Positions 1-7,825 are shown, numbered from the stretch's first letter. The stretch: 9,622 nucleotides of DNA from Lachnospiraceae bacterium UBA1267 (GCA_002308115.1 DBVJ01000099.1:1-9622), one strand, 5' to 3'. A program made the numbers and translations. The notes: generated from the sequence alone by a model not told the origin.

Positions 1-153
1 AAGATGATCTACATGCTGGAGAGCGGTCTGGACGTCCGGAAGGTACAGACGCACCACTTTGACTTCCGTGATTATGAAAAGGGCTTCGCGGTCATGAATT
101 CCGGCATGTCCGGCAAGGTCGTTCTGGATTGGACCACCGCGGACAAGGAATGA
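1..153 (+). CDS. tdh: L-threonine 3-dehydrogenase, C-terminal fragment
   Basis: This is the last 50 codons of a gene that begins before the window, in frame from base 1 and ending at TGA 151-153. The peptide carries the pattern ESGLDV, then THHFDF, DYEKGF and SGKVVLDW. This closely resembles the end of zinc-dependent threonine dehydrogenases, which in E. coli Tdh reads roughly QSGLDL, THRF, DFQKGF and SGKVILSW. The family oxidises L-threonine to 2-amino-3-ketobutyrate with NAD+ in the cytoplasm. The next gene, kbl, encodes the enzyme that consumes this unstable product, and the two are 33 nt apart on the same strand, so an operon is likely. The zinc and NAD-binding parts lie outside the window, so the call rests on the C-terminal match plus the kbl neighbour. 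Another MDR-type dehydrogenase is possible but less likely. Confidence 0.88.
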   Translation, partial: KMIYMLESGLDVRKVQTHHFDFRDYEKGFAVMNSGMSGKVVLDWTTADKE

Positions 154-174
154 AAGTTTCCATCAAGAAGACAG

Positions 175-180
175 AAGGAG
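175..180 (+). promoter_or_regulatory. Ribosome binding site of kbl
   Basis: AAGGAG lies 6 nt before the ATG at 187 and 3 nt before the ATG at 184. The spacing favours the second ATG as the true start. Confidence 0.7.
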
Positions 181-186
181 AGAATG

Positions 187-1362
187 ATGAAATCTGCGTA
201 TCAGTATTTTCAGAAGACCCTTCAGGAACTGAAGGAAGAGGGCCTGTACAAGAATGAGCGCGTGATCACGACGCCTCAGAGCGCGCACATCGACACCACG
301 GCCAAGAAGAACGTGATCAATATGTGCGCGAACAACTATCTGGGTCTTGCGGACAACGCACGCCTCATCAAAGCCGCCAAGGAAAGCTATGACAAATGGG
401 GCTATGGCATGTCCTCGGTCCGCTTCATCTGCGGCACGCAGGAGATCCATAAGGCGCTGGAGCGGAAGATCAGCGAGTTCCTCGGCACCGAAGACACGAT
501 CCTCTACAGCTCCTGCTTTGACGCGAACGGCGGTCTGTTCGAGCCGCTTCTCGACGCCGAATGCGCGATCATTTCCGATGAACTGAACCATGCTTCCATC
601 ATCGACGGCGTCAGGCTCTGCAAAGCCCAGCGCTATCGCTACAAGAACAACAACATGGAAGATCTGGAGCGCTGCCTTGTGGAAGCGAAGGATGCGAAGA
701 TCCGCATGATCGCAACGGACGGCGTCTTCTCCATGGACGGCATCATCGCAAACCTCAAGGGTATCTGCGACCTTGCCGACAAATATGACGCGCTCGTCAT
801 GGTGGACGACAGCCATGCGGTCGGCTTCATGGGCGATACCGGCCGCGGCACGCCGGAATTCTGCGGAGTCCAGGGCCGTGTCGACATCATTACCGGCACG
901 CTTGGCAAGGCGCTTGGCGGAGCAAGCGGCGGATATACCTCCGGACGGCAGGAGATCATCGACATGCTGCGTCAGAAGTCCCGCCCGTATCTGTTCTCCA
1001 ACACACTTGCGCCTGCCATTACCGCGACGGCTTACGAGACCTTCACGATGCTCACCGAAAGCACGGCGCTTCGGGACAAGGTCCACGAGAACACCAGATA
1101 TTTCCGTGAGAAGATCAAATCCGTCGGCTTCGACATCATAGAATCCACGCATCCGATCGTCGCGATCATGTTCTATGATGCGCATGTGGCCGGAAAAGCC
1201 GCGGAAATGCTTCTGGAAAAAGGCATTTATGCGACCAGTTTCGTTTATCCGGTCGTCCCGAAGGGCAAAGCCCGCATCCGCGTCCAGATCTCGGCAGCCC
1301 ATTCGAAGGAAGACCTGGATTATGTCATTGAATGCCTTAAGGAAGTGAAAGCTTCATTGTAA
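187..1362 (+). CDS. kbl: 2-amino-3-ketobutyrate CoA ligase (glycine C-acetyltransferase)
   Basis: This is a PLP-dependent alpha-oxoamine synthase of about 391 residues, the normal length for Kbl (398 in E. coli). It cleaves 2-amino-3-ketobutyrate with CoA to glycine and acetyl-CoA, completing threonine breakdown started by Tdh just upstream. Visible motifs, numbered from the ATG at 187, are NNYLGLA near 49-55, [10 protein letters not shown] near 76-85, and [11 protein letters not shown] near 131-141 with the ring-stacking His135. Further on are Ser182, VDDSHAVGF near 206-214 with Asp207 and His210, and [14 protein letters not shown] near 236-249 with PLP lysine Lys241. All expected catalytic positions are present. 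Two adjacent ATG codons exist at 184 and 187. The AAGGAG at 175-180 lies 3 nt before the first and 6 nt before the second, so 187 is preferred, though 184 cannot be excluded. No terminator is seen after the stop, so readthrough into the lipoprotein gene is likely. Confidence 0.95.
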   Translation: MKSAYQYFQKTLQELKEEGLYKNERVITTPQSAHIDTTAKKNVINMCANNYLGLADNARLIKAAKESYDKWGYGMSSVRFICGTQEIHKALERKISEFLGTEDTILYSSCFDANGGLFEPLLDAECAIISDELNHASIIDGVRLCKAQRYRYKNNNMEDLERCLVEAKDAKIRMIATDGVFSMDGIIANLKGICDLADKYDALVMVDDSHAVGFMGDTGRGTPEFCGVQGRVDIITGTLGKALGGASGGYTSGRQEIIDMLRQKSRPYLFSNTLAPAITATAYETFTMLTESTALRDKVHENTRYFREKIKSVGFDIIESTHPIVAIMFYDAHVAGKAAEMLLEKGIYATSFVYPVVPKGKARIRVQISAAHSKEDLDYVIECLKEVKASL

Positions 1363-1408
1363 CAGTAAGAAACACGTCACCGGACAGAAGCGAAGAGGGG
1401 AGGAAGAG

Positions 1409-3100
1409 ATGAAGAAGAAACAGATTTGCCTTTTTATGGCACTCGTACTGACACTCGCCATGGCGCTTACAGGTTGTATCACGATCGTGGTTCCGACGGA
1501 TCCGGCCGAATCGGCTGAACCCGGGGAAAGCACGGAAGTCCGGCCGACGGAGCCTACGAAGACCCAGGCTCCGACAGAGAAACCCACGGACAAACCGACC
1601 GAGCCCACGCCAGGACAGACCACTGAAGCGCCGACAGAGACAGAGGCTCCGTTTACACCGCCGGTGGCGAAGAGCCTGGAAGCGGTTCCGGTTCTTGTCG
1701 GCTCTCACACCAAGAACGACTGGCATTCGGACATCCGGAGAAACAAGTACTGGGTGGAATGGCCGCAGTTTTCGGTGCTTGGCCAGGATTGGCCGGCTTT
1801 CACGGAAGCCATTGAAAAATGGAACCTCAGTGCGGACAAGAGCGGGCTCAAGCTGTATACCGACAATTTAGAGGATGCCAGGAAAAACTTCTCGCCTGCC
1901 ATGAACAACTGGGAGGACCGCACGGACGCCTATATCCAGCGTGCGGACGAGAAGATCTTCTCGGTGCTTCTGGAGTCCACAAGCTACCACGGCGGAGTTC
2001 ATCCGGGCACACTGTATTCCCAGCTGAACATGGATCCCGGGACCGGAAAGACCCTGGGCCTTTCTGACGTCGTTCAGAACCAGGACAGCTTTATTGAAAA
2101 GGCGGTCTCGCTTCTTGATGCGCAGAACAAAGAGAACGGGAATCCCTTCGGGGACAAGTATCAGGAGACCTTTAAGGGCCTTCTTCAGAAAAAACTGGGC
2201 GACAACGAGGCGGCAGGGATCGCATGGGTGCTCCTTCCCGATCATTTGAGACTCATTGTCGACGAATACGTGCTTGCGGCTTATGCGTACGGCCCGGTCT
2301 ATGTGGACGTTCCGTTCTATGAGAATGAGACGCTCTTCCTCAAGAAGGACTATTATGCAGCCGTAAACGGCAAGTTCGAGCACTTTGCGTCAAACGGAAA
2401 AGGCGGATTCCAAATCGCGTTATTCAACGAAGAACCCTTTGGCGACTATCTCGTGAGCGTCTTCGATTATCCGGGCGAATACTTCGGCGATTATGAGATC
2501 TGGTCCGGTGAAAGGGTCGTAAGGAAGAGCCGCGGACTGGGGCTTTCGCATGCATGGCTCCTGACAAGAGGAGACCTGCAGCTTGCCATTCTCCAGTGTG
2601 CCTATGAAAACGGCTACGAAGAGACGCATGTGTACAGAGTGGGCAGAGAAAAGCTGGAAGAAGTGGACACCTATTATGGAGCGGTCATTCCGGTTGTAAA
2701 TGATCCGGATCACCTCCTCTGGGAAGTCCGGGGAGACATGCTGGGCACCTGGGCGGGATATGCGAAACTGACGGTAACGGATGCAGGACAGCTGAAACAT
2801 GACAAAGTCTTCTGGTTCAACAACAAGGACGATGGCTTTGAAGAAACCAAGAAGAGAACACTGACCACGAAACGGGAAGTCAAGGCATTATCCGTGGAGG
2901 ATCCGAAGAAAGAGATCAGGATTCCGGCCGGCGCGGTGCTGGTCCCTTATGAGACCGACTATGAGAGCTTTCTGGATGTGATCCTTCCGGACGGCTCATT
3001 TGCCAGGATCCCGGTCGTACGGGATAAGTCCACTTACTCCTTCCTGATTGACGGAGTCAACGAGTACGACGTCTTTGACGGCATCAGCTATTCCGGCTGA
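1409..3100 (+). CDS. Surface lipoprotein with RsiV-like DUF3298 domain
   Basis: This 563-residue protein is predicted to be exported and lipid-anchored on the outer face of the membrane. It begins with three lysines, a hydrophobic stretch (residues 6-20) and the lipobox LTGC, making Cys23 the lipidated residue. Residues about 30-85 form a Thr/Pro/Glu-rich linker with repeated PTEPT/PTEKPT units, typical of a spacer through the wall. Residues about 100-190 look like the DUF4163 region. Residues about 192-303, from SYHGGVHPG through TGKTLGLSDVV to YAYGPVYVDVPF, resemble the DUF3298 domain of the RsiV anti-sigma factor and PdaC-type proteins. The remaining 250 residues are not recognised; the last 75 look beta-rich and possibly SH3-like. 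No cytoplasmic sigma-binding domain or deacetylase domain is present, so it is neither a complete RsiV nor PdaC. GGAGG at 1399-1403 sits 5 nt before the ATG. Function is unknown; ligand binding in the cell envelope is a guess. Confidence 0.85.
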   Translation: MKKKQICLFMALVLTLAMALTGCITIVVPTDPAESAEPGESTEVRPTEPTKTQAPTEKPTDKPTEPTPGQTTEAPTETEAPFTPPVAKSLEAVPVLVGSHTKNDWHSDIRRNKYWVEWPQFSVLGQDWPAFTEAIEKWNLSADKSGLKLYTDNLEDARKNFSPAMNNWEDRTDAYIQRADEKIFSVLLESTSYHGGVHPGTLYSQLNMDPGTGKTLGLSDVVQNQDSFIEKAVSLLDAQNKENGNPFGDKYQETFKGLLQKKLGDNEAAGIAWVLLPDHLRLIVDEYVLAAYAYGPVYVDVPFYENETLFLKKDYYAAVNGKFEHFASNGKGGFQIALFNEEPFGDYLVSVFDYPGEYFGDYEIWSGERVVRKSRGLGLSHAWLLTRGDLQLAILQCAYENGYEETHVYRVGREKLEEVDTYYGAVIPVVNDPDHLLWEVRGDMLGTWAGYAKLTVTDAGQLKHDKVFWFNNKDDGFEETKKRTLTTKREVKALSVEDPKKEIRIPAGAVLVPYETDYESFLDVILPDGSFARIPVVRDKSTYSFLIDGVNEYDVFDGISYSG

Positions 3101-3120
3101 TTCTGATCCATGACGAAGAA

Positions 3121-3148
3121 CCGCTGCGCAAAAACGCAGCGGTTTTTT
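3121..3148 (+). terminator. Rho-independent terminator after the lipoprotein gene
   Basis: A perfect 8-bp stem, CCGCTGCG at 3121-3128 with CGCAGCGG at 3135-3142, has a 6-nt loop and is followed directly by six T residues at 3143-3148. It lies 20 nt past the lipoprotein stop and ends the tdh-kbl-lipoprotein transcription block. Confidence 0.93.
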
Positions 3149-3225
3149 CGTTTACAAAAAGCGTGCCTTAAGTTGCAAGAAGAGCGCAGTGGCCGAGAAA
3201 GAGGCCTTCGTGATAGCATGGTTCC

Positions 3226-3918
3226 ATGATCTGTTGTCTGGAAAACCTATGGATCCTTCTTGGAAAACTCGTGTCTTCTTGTGTGCTCGGATCCTTTCTG
3301 GGTGTGCTTCTTCTCCGTCGTGAATCCGGAGAGGCCTTTGAAGGGGCCGCGAAGGCTTCACGGAAAGCAGCCGGCTTTGCGGTGCTGACAGGAAGCTTCT
3401 TTACGCTGACAGTGCTTCTTCGAGGAAATATCGGAGTTTCCGCCCTCAGGGACTGGATGCTTTTTGTGAGTTTTCTGAACGCGTCATTACGTGACCTCAA
3501 AAGCTTTGAGATCCCGGGGAAGGCGCTTCCCGAAGGCGTAGTTCTCTGGTTTTTATGGCTGATCGTCGGCGGTCTCTTCGAAGAGATCGATGCATGGGCC
3601 GCTTTCTTGGACGGCGCGTTGTCCGCTGCGGTCACTACTTTGCTTCTCTTGATCCTGACGCTAGGGGCAGAATATCTTTTCCGGAAAGAAATACTGGGAG
3701 GAGGCGACATCAAACTGATTTTCATGGTCATGCTGCACCTGGGCTTCTGCCGGGGCTTTCTATGCCTTGTACTTGCATTGTTCTCAGGCCTCATTTTCCT
3801 GATCTTTACGAGGCAGAAGAGGTTCCCCTTCGCACCGTCCATCACAGCCGGCGCGGCCCTCTCGATGCTTCTGGGCGCTGCTCTTCGTAATCCGGCGATG
3901 CTTTCGGCTTCATTCTGA
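3226..3918 (+). CDS. Prepilin peptidase-like A24 membrane protease, reduced N-terminal domain
   Basis: This 230-residue polytopic membrane protein has about seven hydrophobic segments. It carries the two aspartates that define A24 (type IV prepilin leader) peptidases. Asp90 is in RDLKSFEIPGKA, matching the usual D-x-x-x-x-x-IP pattern, and Asp161 is in LGGGDIKL, the GxGD motif. PFAPSITAG near 201-209 matches the conserved FGP-type loop after it. Such enzymes cut the leader of type IV pilin-like preproteins at the inner face of the membrane. The N-terminus has LGSFLGVLLLR (21-31), resembling the start of the A24 N-terminal domain, but the cysteine-bearing loop that normally follows is absent. 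No pilin, Tad or competence gene is nearby. The ATG at 3226 has no good Shine-Dalgarno; an in-frame TAG at 3214-3216 prevents an earlier start, and GTG at 3271 would remove much of the first segment. Family assignment is good; the substrate is unknown. Confidence 0.82.
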   Translation: MICCLENLWILLGKLVSSCVLGSFLGVLLLRRESGEAFEGAAKASRKAAGFAVLTGSFFTLTVLLRGNIGVSALRDWMLFVSFLNASLRDLKSFEIPGKALPEGVVLWFLWLIVGGLFEEIDAWAAFLDGALSAAVTTLLLLILTLGAEYLFRKEILGGGDIKLIFMVMLHLGFCRGFLCLVLALFSGLIFLIFTRQKRFPFAPSITAGAALSMLLGAALRNPAMLSASF

Positions 3919-3954
3919 CCGAAAAAGAAAACAGGTGCAAAGCGTTCCGGGTCA

Positions 3955-3963
3955 TGCTATAAA
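3955..3963 (+). promoter_or_regulatory. Possible extended -10 promoter before the hydrolase gene
   Basis: TGCTATAAA fits an extended -10 element (TG, one base, then a 5/6 match to TATAAT). The -35 region about 17 nt upstream is poor. Transcription would start near 3970, 25 nt before the hydrolase ATG. It overlaps the AAAAGGAG sequence at 3961-3968, so the same bases could act as a ribosome site only in readthrough transcripts. This is weak evidence from sequence alone. Confidence 0.35.
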
Positions 3964-3974
3964 AGGAGAAGAGA

Positions 3975-3998
3975 GTGAAAGGGGTTCAAAGACCATGA
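3975..3998 (+). CDS. Possible 7-codon leader ORF upstream of the hydrolase
   Basis: A GTG codon at 3975, 6 nt after a strong AAGGAG (3963-3968), would start a peptide of seven residues (VKGVQRP, with formyl-Met first). It ends at TGA 3996-3998, which overlaps the hydrolase ATG at 3995-3997 as ATGA. The arrangement would suit translational coupling, because the hydrolase ATG itself has only a GGGG-type site at a long spacing. It could equally be chance. Proteomic or conservation evidence would be needed to call it real. Confidence 0.25.
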   Translation: MKGVQRP

Positions 3999-5200
3999 CA
4001 GATGACCCGATGAATACAGCGAAGGCTCCGGAGGAGAGCGCGCCCGCCCTTCAGAAGGAGGATCTTACAGAGCCGGCCGGACAGCCCGCCCCGGCGGAAG
4101 AGAAGAAAGAAAATGCCCCGAAGAGACGTTCGGTTTTCGGGGCGATTAAGAGTATTCTGGAAAATGAGACCGTCCGTGAGATCATCGCGCCAAGCGTGGT
4201 AACGATCGGCGGGAAGATCGCCTATGACAAAATGTTCAGCCGTTATGAACGGCCGGACTATTCCGTGACGCCCGGGATCCGGACCTATGAACGGATCGCT
4301 GACAGGCTGCCGAGACAGTGTTTCACCTTTCCTTCGGACAATGTGACCTGCGCCGGTTATTTTTATCCCGCGAAACCGTGCCGCGGCCTCGTGGCCTTTG
4401 CACACGGGCTTCACGCCGGCGCGGACGACTATCTGACTGTTTTCGAGTTCTTCGTTCGGCAGGGATACAGCGTCATCGCATTTGACACCAAGGGCACCTA
4501 TGATTCCAAGGGCGATTCGACGGTAGGCCTCGCGGAAGCCTTGGTCGAACTGGACCATCTCCTGAATTTCGTCAAGGCGGAGCCGACACTCAGTCAGATC
4601 CCGCTCTTTGTCTGTGGGCATTCCTGCGGCGCGGGCGCGGCGGCTTCGGTGCTGTCACTGCATCCGGAGATCCAAGGCTGCACCACGATCGCGGCCATGA
4701 AGGATCCCAATCAGATGATTGCCGGAAAAGGCCTGGTCTATTCCGCGATCCTGGGGCTTCCGGAAACGCCGCTCACCATCGCCTTCCTGAACAGCCAGCA
4801 GAAGAAGCTGTTCGGCGCTTATACCGAGCTGAACGGCGTCAAGGGCGTCAATGACACGACTTGCCCGGTACTGATCGCCCATGGCGTCAAGGACATGGTC
4901 ATCGAGTACCTGAGCCCGATCGCGCTGATCGCGCATAGGAAAGAGCTCCGCGACGAAAATGTGTTTTACTACACGGGAAGAGGCAATTCCGGCGCACATG
5001 ACACGATCTGGCGTTCCTCGAAGGCAGTGGATTATCAGGAACAGGTCGAGAAGGAACTGGAAAAGCGGAAGAAGGAAAAAGGCAAAGACTGGACAAAGGA
5101 AGACGAAGCGGCTTTCGTGTCCGGTGTGGATCACGCATTATACAGCGCCATTAATGAAGAACTGTTCGAGAAGGCGGTCGAGACCTTCGAGAAGGCCTGA
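3995..5200 (+). CDS. Alpha/beta hydrolase (serine hydrolase, lysophospholipase/acyl-esterase-like)
   Basis: This is a 401-residue cytoplasmic protein with an alpha/beta-hydrolase core. Numbered from the ATG at 3995, residues 1-46 are a polar, Glu/Pro/Ala/Lys-rich, probably disordered tail. The core begins near 100. Motifs are AHGLHAG (136-142, oxyanion region), the nucleophile elbow GHSCGAG with Ser210 (208-214), Asp300 in HGVKDM as the likely acid, and His335 in SGAHDTIW as the likely base. The full triad is therefore present. Residues about 350-375 are Lys/Glu-rich and may form a helix or coiled coil. No signal peptide is seen. The substrate cannot be read from sequence; carboxylic ester or lysophospholipid cleavage is the usual role. 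An in-frame GTG at 3935 would add 20 residues, but its upstream sequence has no good ribosome site and the added residues look non-coding. The next gene begins 11 nt after this stop, so the two are co-transcribed. Confidence 0.88.
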   Translation: MTDDPMNTAKAPEESAPALQKEDLTEPAGQPAPAEEKKENAPKRRSVFGAIKSILENETVREIIAPSVVTIGGKIAYDKMFSRYERPDYSVTPGIRTYERIADRLPRQCFTFPSDNVTCAGYFYPAKPCRGLVAFAHGLHAGADDYLTVFEFFVRQGYSVIAFDTKGTYDSKGDSTVGLAEALVELDHLLNFVKAEPTLSQIPLFVCGHSCGAGAAASVLSLHPEIQGCTTIAAMKDPNQMIAGKGLVYSAILGLPETPLTIAFLNSQQKKLFGAYTELNGVKGVNDTTCPVLIAHGVKDMVIEYLSPIALIAHRKELRDENVFYYTGRGNSGAHDTIWRSSKAVDYQEQVEKELEKRKKEKGKDWTKEDEAAFVSGVDHALYSAINEELFEKAVETFEKA

Positions 5201-5211
5201 AAGGAGTCCCG

Positions 5212-5895
5212 ATGAAGATCCTGGTGTTGAACGGAAGCCCGAAAAGGGACCAGAGCGATACGATGCATATGACTCGCGCGTTTCTTCAGGGCATGCAGGA
5301 CGTAGAAGAACAGGAGATCCATATCGTGCACGCGATCGATCTTCATGTGAAATACTGCACGGGCTGCCTTGTCTGCATGCATAACGGCGGAAAATGTATT
5401 CAGGACGACGACATGAAGGACCTCCTTCAGGAAATCGTAAAGAGCGAGCTCATCATTTTCAGCTTCGGTCTGTACTGTTATGCGATGCCCGCACCCTTGA
5501 AGGCGGTGGTGGACCGGACGGTCCCTCTGTCCAGCATGATCATGAAGAAGCGCGGAGAGCGCTATGAGCATGTGCGTCAGGGCGATTTTTCGCGGCTTCG
5601 TTTCCTGATGATCGCGGGTTCCGGATTTCCCAATTCGAAGCACAATTTCGAACCGGCCGTCGGCGCTTTCAAACTGAAATTCCCGGAGGATCATACGATC
5701 ATTACCGTGCCGGAGAGCCCGATGTTCAGTGTACCTGAGGCAGCTCCTCTCACCGGACCGAGACTCGATCTTCTCAGGGAAGCCGGAAGAGAATTCGCGA
5801 AAAACGGCGCGATCCCGGAGCCTCTCATGGCGGAGATCACTTCCCCGATGATGCCGGAAGCGGAATATGCAGCCATCGTAAACAGCGGCGTGTGA
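5212..5895 (+). CDS. Flavodoxin-fold NAD(P)H-dependent oxidoreductase with Cys cluster motif
   Basis: This 227-residue protein belongs to the NADPH-dependent FMN reductase / flavodoxin-2 type superfamily. It starts KILVLNGSPKRDQSDT (residues 2-17), the FMN phosphate-binding loop after the first beta strand. A second conserved block, FGLYCYAMPAPLKAVVDR (85-102), matches the region that packs on the flavin and helps form the dimer in this family. Between them, cysteines at 49, 52, 55 and 62 form CX2CX2CX6C followed by acidic DDDM. This fits the compact cysteine motif of iron-sulfur flavoproteins, so a 4Fe-4S cluster is possible, although many relatives with cysteines here are not characterised. 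The start is well supported by AAGGAG at 5201-5206, 5 nt before the ATG. It sits 11 nt downstream of the hydrolase gene and is followed by a strong terminator, so it is the last gene of that unit. The electron acceptor or substrate is unknown. Confidence 0.88.
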   Translation: MKILVLNGSPKRDQSDTMHMTRAFLQGMQDVEEQEIHIVHAIDLHVKYCTGCLVCMHNGGKCIQDDDMKDLLQEIVKSELIIFSFGLYCYAMPAPLKAVVDRTVPLSSMIMKKRGERYEHVRQGDFSRLRFLMIAGSGFPNSKHNFEPAVGAFKLKFPEDHTIITVPESPMFSVPEAAPLTGPRLDLLREAGREFAKNGAIPEPLMAEITSPMMPEAEYAAIVNSGV

Positions 5896-5913
5896 ACTGA
5901 AAATCTATGAAAA

Positions 5914-5946
5914 ACGCACCCGGCTTTCGGCCGGGTGCGTCTTTTT
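5914..5946. terminator. Bidirectional rho-independent terminator between converging genes
   Basis: A perfect 11-bp stem, ACGCACCCGGC at 5914-5924 with GCCGGGTGCGT at 5930-5940, has a TTTCG loop. Five T residues follow at 5942-5946 on the plus strand, and five A residues precede the stem (5910-5914), giving a T-tract for minus-strand transcripts too. It lies 18 nt after the oxidoreductase stop and 14 nt after the pepF stop on the other strand, so it probably serves both. Confidence 0.93.
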
Positions 5947-5960
5947 GTACAGGGAAACGA

Positions 5961-7760
5961 TCAGCAATACTGCTCGATTTCCGTGACAAGTTCCGCGAAA
6001 AGTTTCAGTCCCGAATTGACGGCATCCGGCGTCTCCATGTCTACGCCGGCGATCCTGAGGAGCGAGATCGGATCCTTGGAAGAGCCGCCGGAAAGGAATT
6101 TCTTGTAATCCGCGACAGCCGGCGCACCTTCCGTGAGGATGCGGTCCGCGATCGCGCAGGCGGCGGAGAAGCCTGTCGCATACTGGAAGACATAGTAATC
6201 ATAGAAGAAGTGCGGGATCCGGGCCCATTCGAGCGCGATCTCGGGATCGGAGACCATGTCCGGTCCGAAATACAGTTTGTTGAGCTCCAGATATTTCTCG
6301 CAAAGCGCGTCCGCGGTCAGCGTCCGCCTTTCCTCGGCCATTTTGCCCAGCATGAGCTCAAACTCCGCGAACATCGTCTGACGATAGACCGTGCCCTTGA
6401 AGGAGTCCAGGAAATGGTTGACCAGATAGGCGCGTTCGGCCTTGTCGGTGCAGTTCCTTAAGAGATACTTCATGAGCAGGACTTCATTGACCGTCGATGC
6501 GACTTCCGCAACGAAGATCACATAATCCGCGGTGTTGACCGGCTGATGCTTCGTGGAATGCCAGGAATGCAGCGAGTGGCCCATCTCATGCGCAAGCGTG
6601 AACATGCTGTCCAGGTTGTCCTTGAAGTTCAGAAGCACGTAGGGGTGCGGATGAGAGATGCCGGAAGAATACGCGCCGCTTCGCTTGCCGACATTTTCAT
6701 AAACGTCGATCCAACGATTCTCGAAACCCTCGCGAAGAAGGTCCGTATAGTCTTCTCCGAGAACGGAGAGTGCCTTAAGGACGGTCTCCTTGGCTTCTTC
6801 ATAACTGATCTTCTTGGCAACGTCCGGGATGATCGGCGTATAGACGTCATACATGTGAAGTTCGTCGACGCCAAGGAGTTTCTTACGCACCCGGACATAA
6901 CGGTACATGCTCTCCAGGTTCTCATGAACGGCTTGGATCAGGTTGTGATAGACTTTGACGGGGACTTCGGTCTCGTCCAGACTGGCTTCCAGCGTGCTTT
7001 CGTAGCCTCTGGCGTCCGCATAGAAGACCAGACCTTTGAACTGTCCGTCAAGGCAGGCGGCCGTGGTGTTCTTCATGGCGTCGATGCCCTTGTAATACGC
7101 CTTGAAGACTTTTTCACGGAGATCACGGTCCGGAGACTCCAGAAGATTCGTGAAGGAACCGTTCGAAAGCGGATAGACATTGCCCTTGGAGTCGGTGACT
7201 TCCGCCCACTTCATGTCGGCATTGTGGAGAAGCGAATTGATGCCCTGCGGCGCACTGGTGATCTCCGCGGCATTTGAGAGCAGCGTCTCTTCCTTTTCGG
7301 AGAGGGTGTGCGCGGCCCGGCGGCGGATCACGTCGATGGAACGCTTGTAGGTCAGAAGCTCGGGCTTCTCCTGATAGAAGGCGTTCAGTTTTTCTTCAGG
7401 AATCGAGATGATTTCGGGCGCCTGGAATGCAACGGAACCCATGATCATGGCATACAGAGAAGCTGCACGGCCGCGGAAATCCTGATACTTGCTGTCGGCG
7501 GTATCCTGGTCAGCCGAAAGCGATGCGTAGCCATAGATCTTCTCCAGTTTCAGCCGTACCTCATCACCAAGCTGCATGAAAGAGAGCAGCGTTTCGGCGC
7601 TTTCCCCTAATCTGCCTTCATAAGCCCTCAGCGTTGCGGGAAGCGGTTTCAAGGCTTCGAAAGCCTCGAGCCAGGCTTCGTCATTTTCGAAAATCATGCT
7701 AAGATCCCAGGTAAACTCCTTCGGGACCTGATCTCTTTTCAGCACTTTACCAGCGTCCAT
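5961..7760 (-). CDS. pepF: Oligoendopeptidase F (M3B zinc metallopeptidase)
   Basis: This 599-residue protein has the usual length for PepF. It is a cytoplasmic zinc peptidase that cuts short peptides inside the chain. The zinc site is LAHEMGHSLHS with HEMGH at residues 391-395, giving His391, Glu392 (catalytic) and His395. Glu419 in FVAEVASTVNE is the expected third ligand. The C-terminal region RIPHFFYDYYVFQYATG (514-530), with His517 and several tyrosines, is the conserved substrate-binding block. The N-terminal PepF domain (about 15-205) has the expected DLSMIF and YASLSADQD segments. No signal peptide is present. The start is supported on the minus strand by AAGGAG (plus coordinates 7768-7773), 7 nt before the ATG at 7760. 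The gene is monocistronic in view: it converges on the preceding unit at a shared terminator and diverges from the MntP-like gene. No key residue is missing. Confidence 0.96.
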   Translation of the reverse strand: MDAGKVLKRDQVPKEFTWDLSMIFENDEAWLEAFEALKPLPATLRAYEGRLGESAETLLSFMQLGDEVRLKLEKIYGYASLSADQDTADSKYQDFRGRAASLYAMIMGSVAFQAPEIISIPEEKLNAFYQEKPELLTYKRSIDVIRRRAAHTLSEKEETLLSNAAEITSAPQGINSLLHNADMKWAEVTDSKGNVYPLSNGSFTNLLESPDRDLREKVFKAYYKGIDAMKNTTAACLDGQFKGLVFYADARGYESTLEASLDETEVPVKVYHNLIQAVHENLESMYRYVRVRKKLLGVDELHMYDVYTPIIPDVAKKISYEEAKETVLKALSVLGEDYTDLLREGFENRWIDVYENVGKRSGAYSSGISHPHPYVLLNFKDNLDSMFTLAHEMGHSLHSWHSTKHQPVNTADYVIFVAEVASTVNEVLLMKYLLRNCTDKAERAYLVNHFLDSFKGTVYRQTMFAEFELMLGKMAEERRTLTADALCEKYLELNKLYFGPDMVSDPEIALEWARIPHFFYDYYVFQYATGFSAACAIADRILTEGAPAVADYKKFLSGGSSKDPISLLRIAGVDMETPDAVNSGLKLFAELVTEIEQYC

Positions 7761-7809
7761 AGAAAACTCCTTTCAGATTGTTGCCGCAAGGCGGCTCAAA
7801 GATAAAGAG

Positions 7810-7818
7810 ACTATAACA
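7810..7818 (-). promoter_or_regulatory. Probable pepF promoter (extended -10)
   Basis: Read on the minus strand this is TGTTATAGT, an extended -10 with a 5/6 match to TATAAT. The -35 position (about 7833-7838) is weak, as is common with extended -10 promoters. The start site would be near 7803, leaving a leader of about 43 nt containing the pepF ribosome site. Confidence 0.55.
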
Positions 7819-7825
7819 TATTTTT

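Noticed and set aside
163..1302. 379-codon open frame on the minus strand opposite kbl
   Set aside because: It is Arg/Asp/His/Val-rich with no recognisable motif and mirrors the kbl reading frame. This is a common shadow in GC-rich codon usage, and kbl is clearly the real gene.
3935..3994. GTG start at 3935 adding 20 residues to the hydrolase
   Set aside because: There is no ribosome site before it, and the added stretch overlaps the putative promoter and ribosome site. ATG 3995 is a better start.
6546..7277. 243-codon plus-strand frame inside pepF
   Set aside because: It is antisense to an intact, strongly conserved pepF, and no motif, promoter or ribosome site was seen for it.
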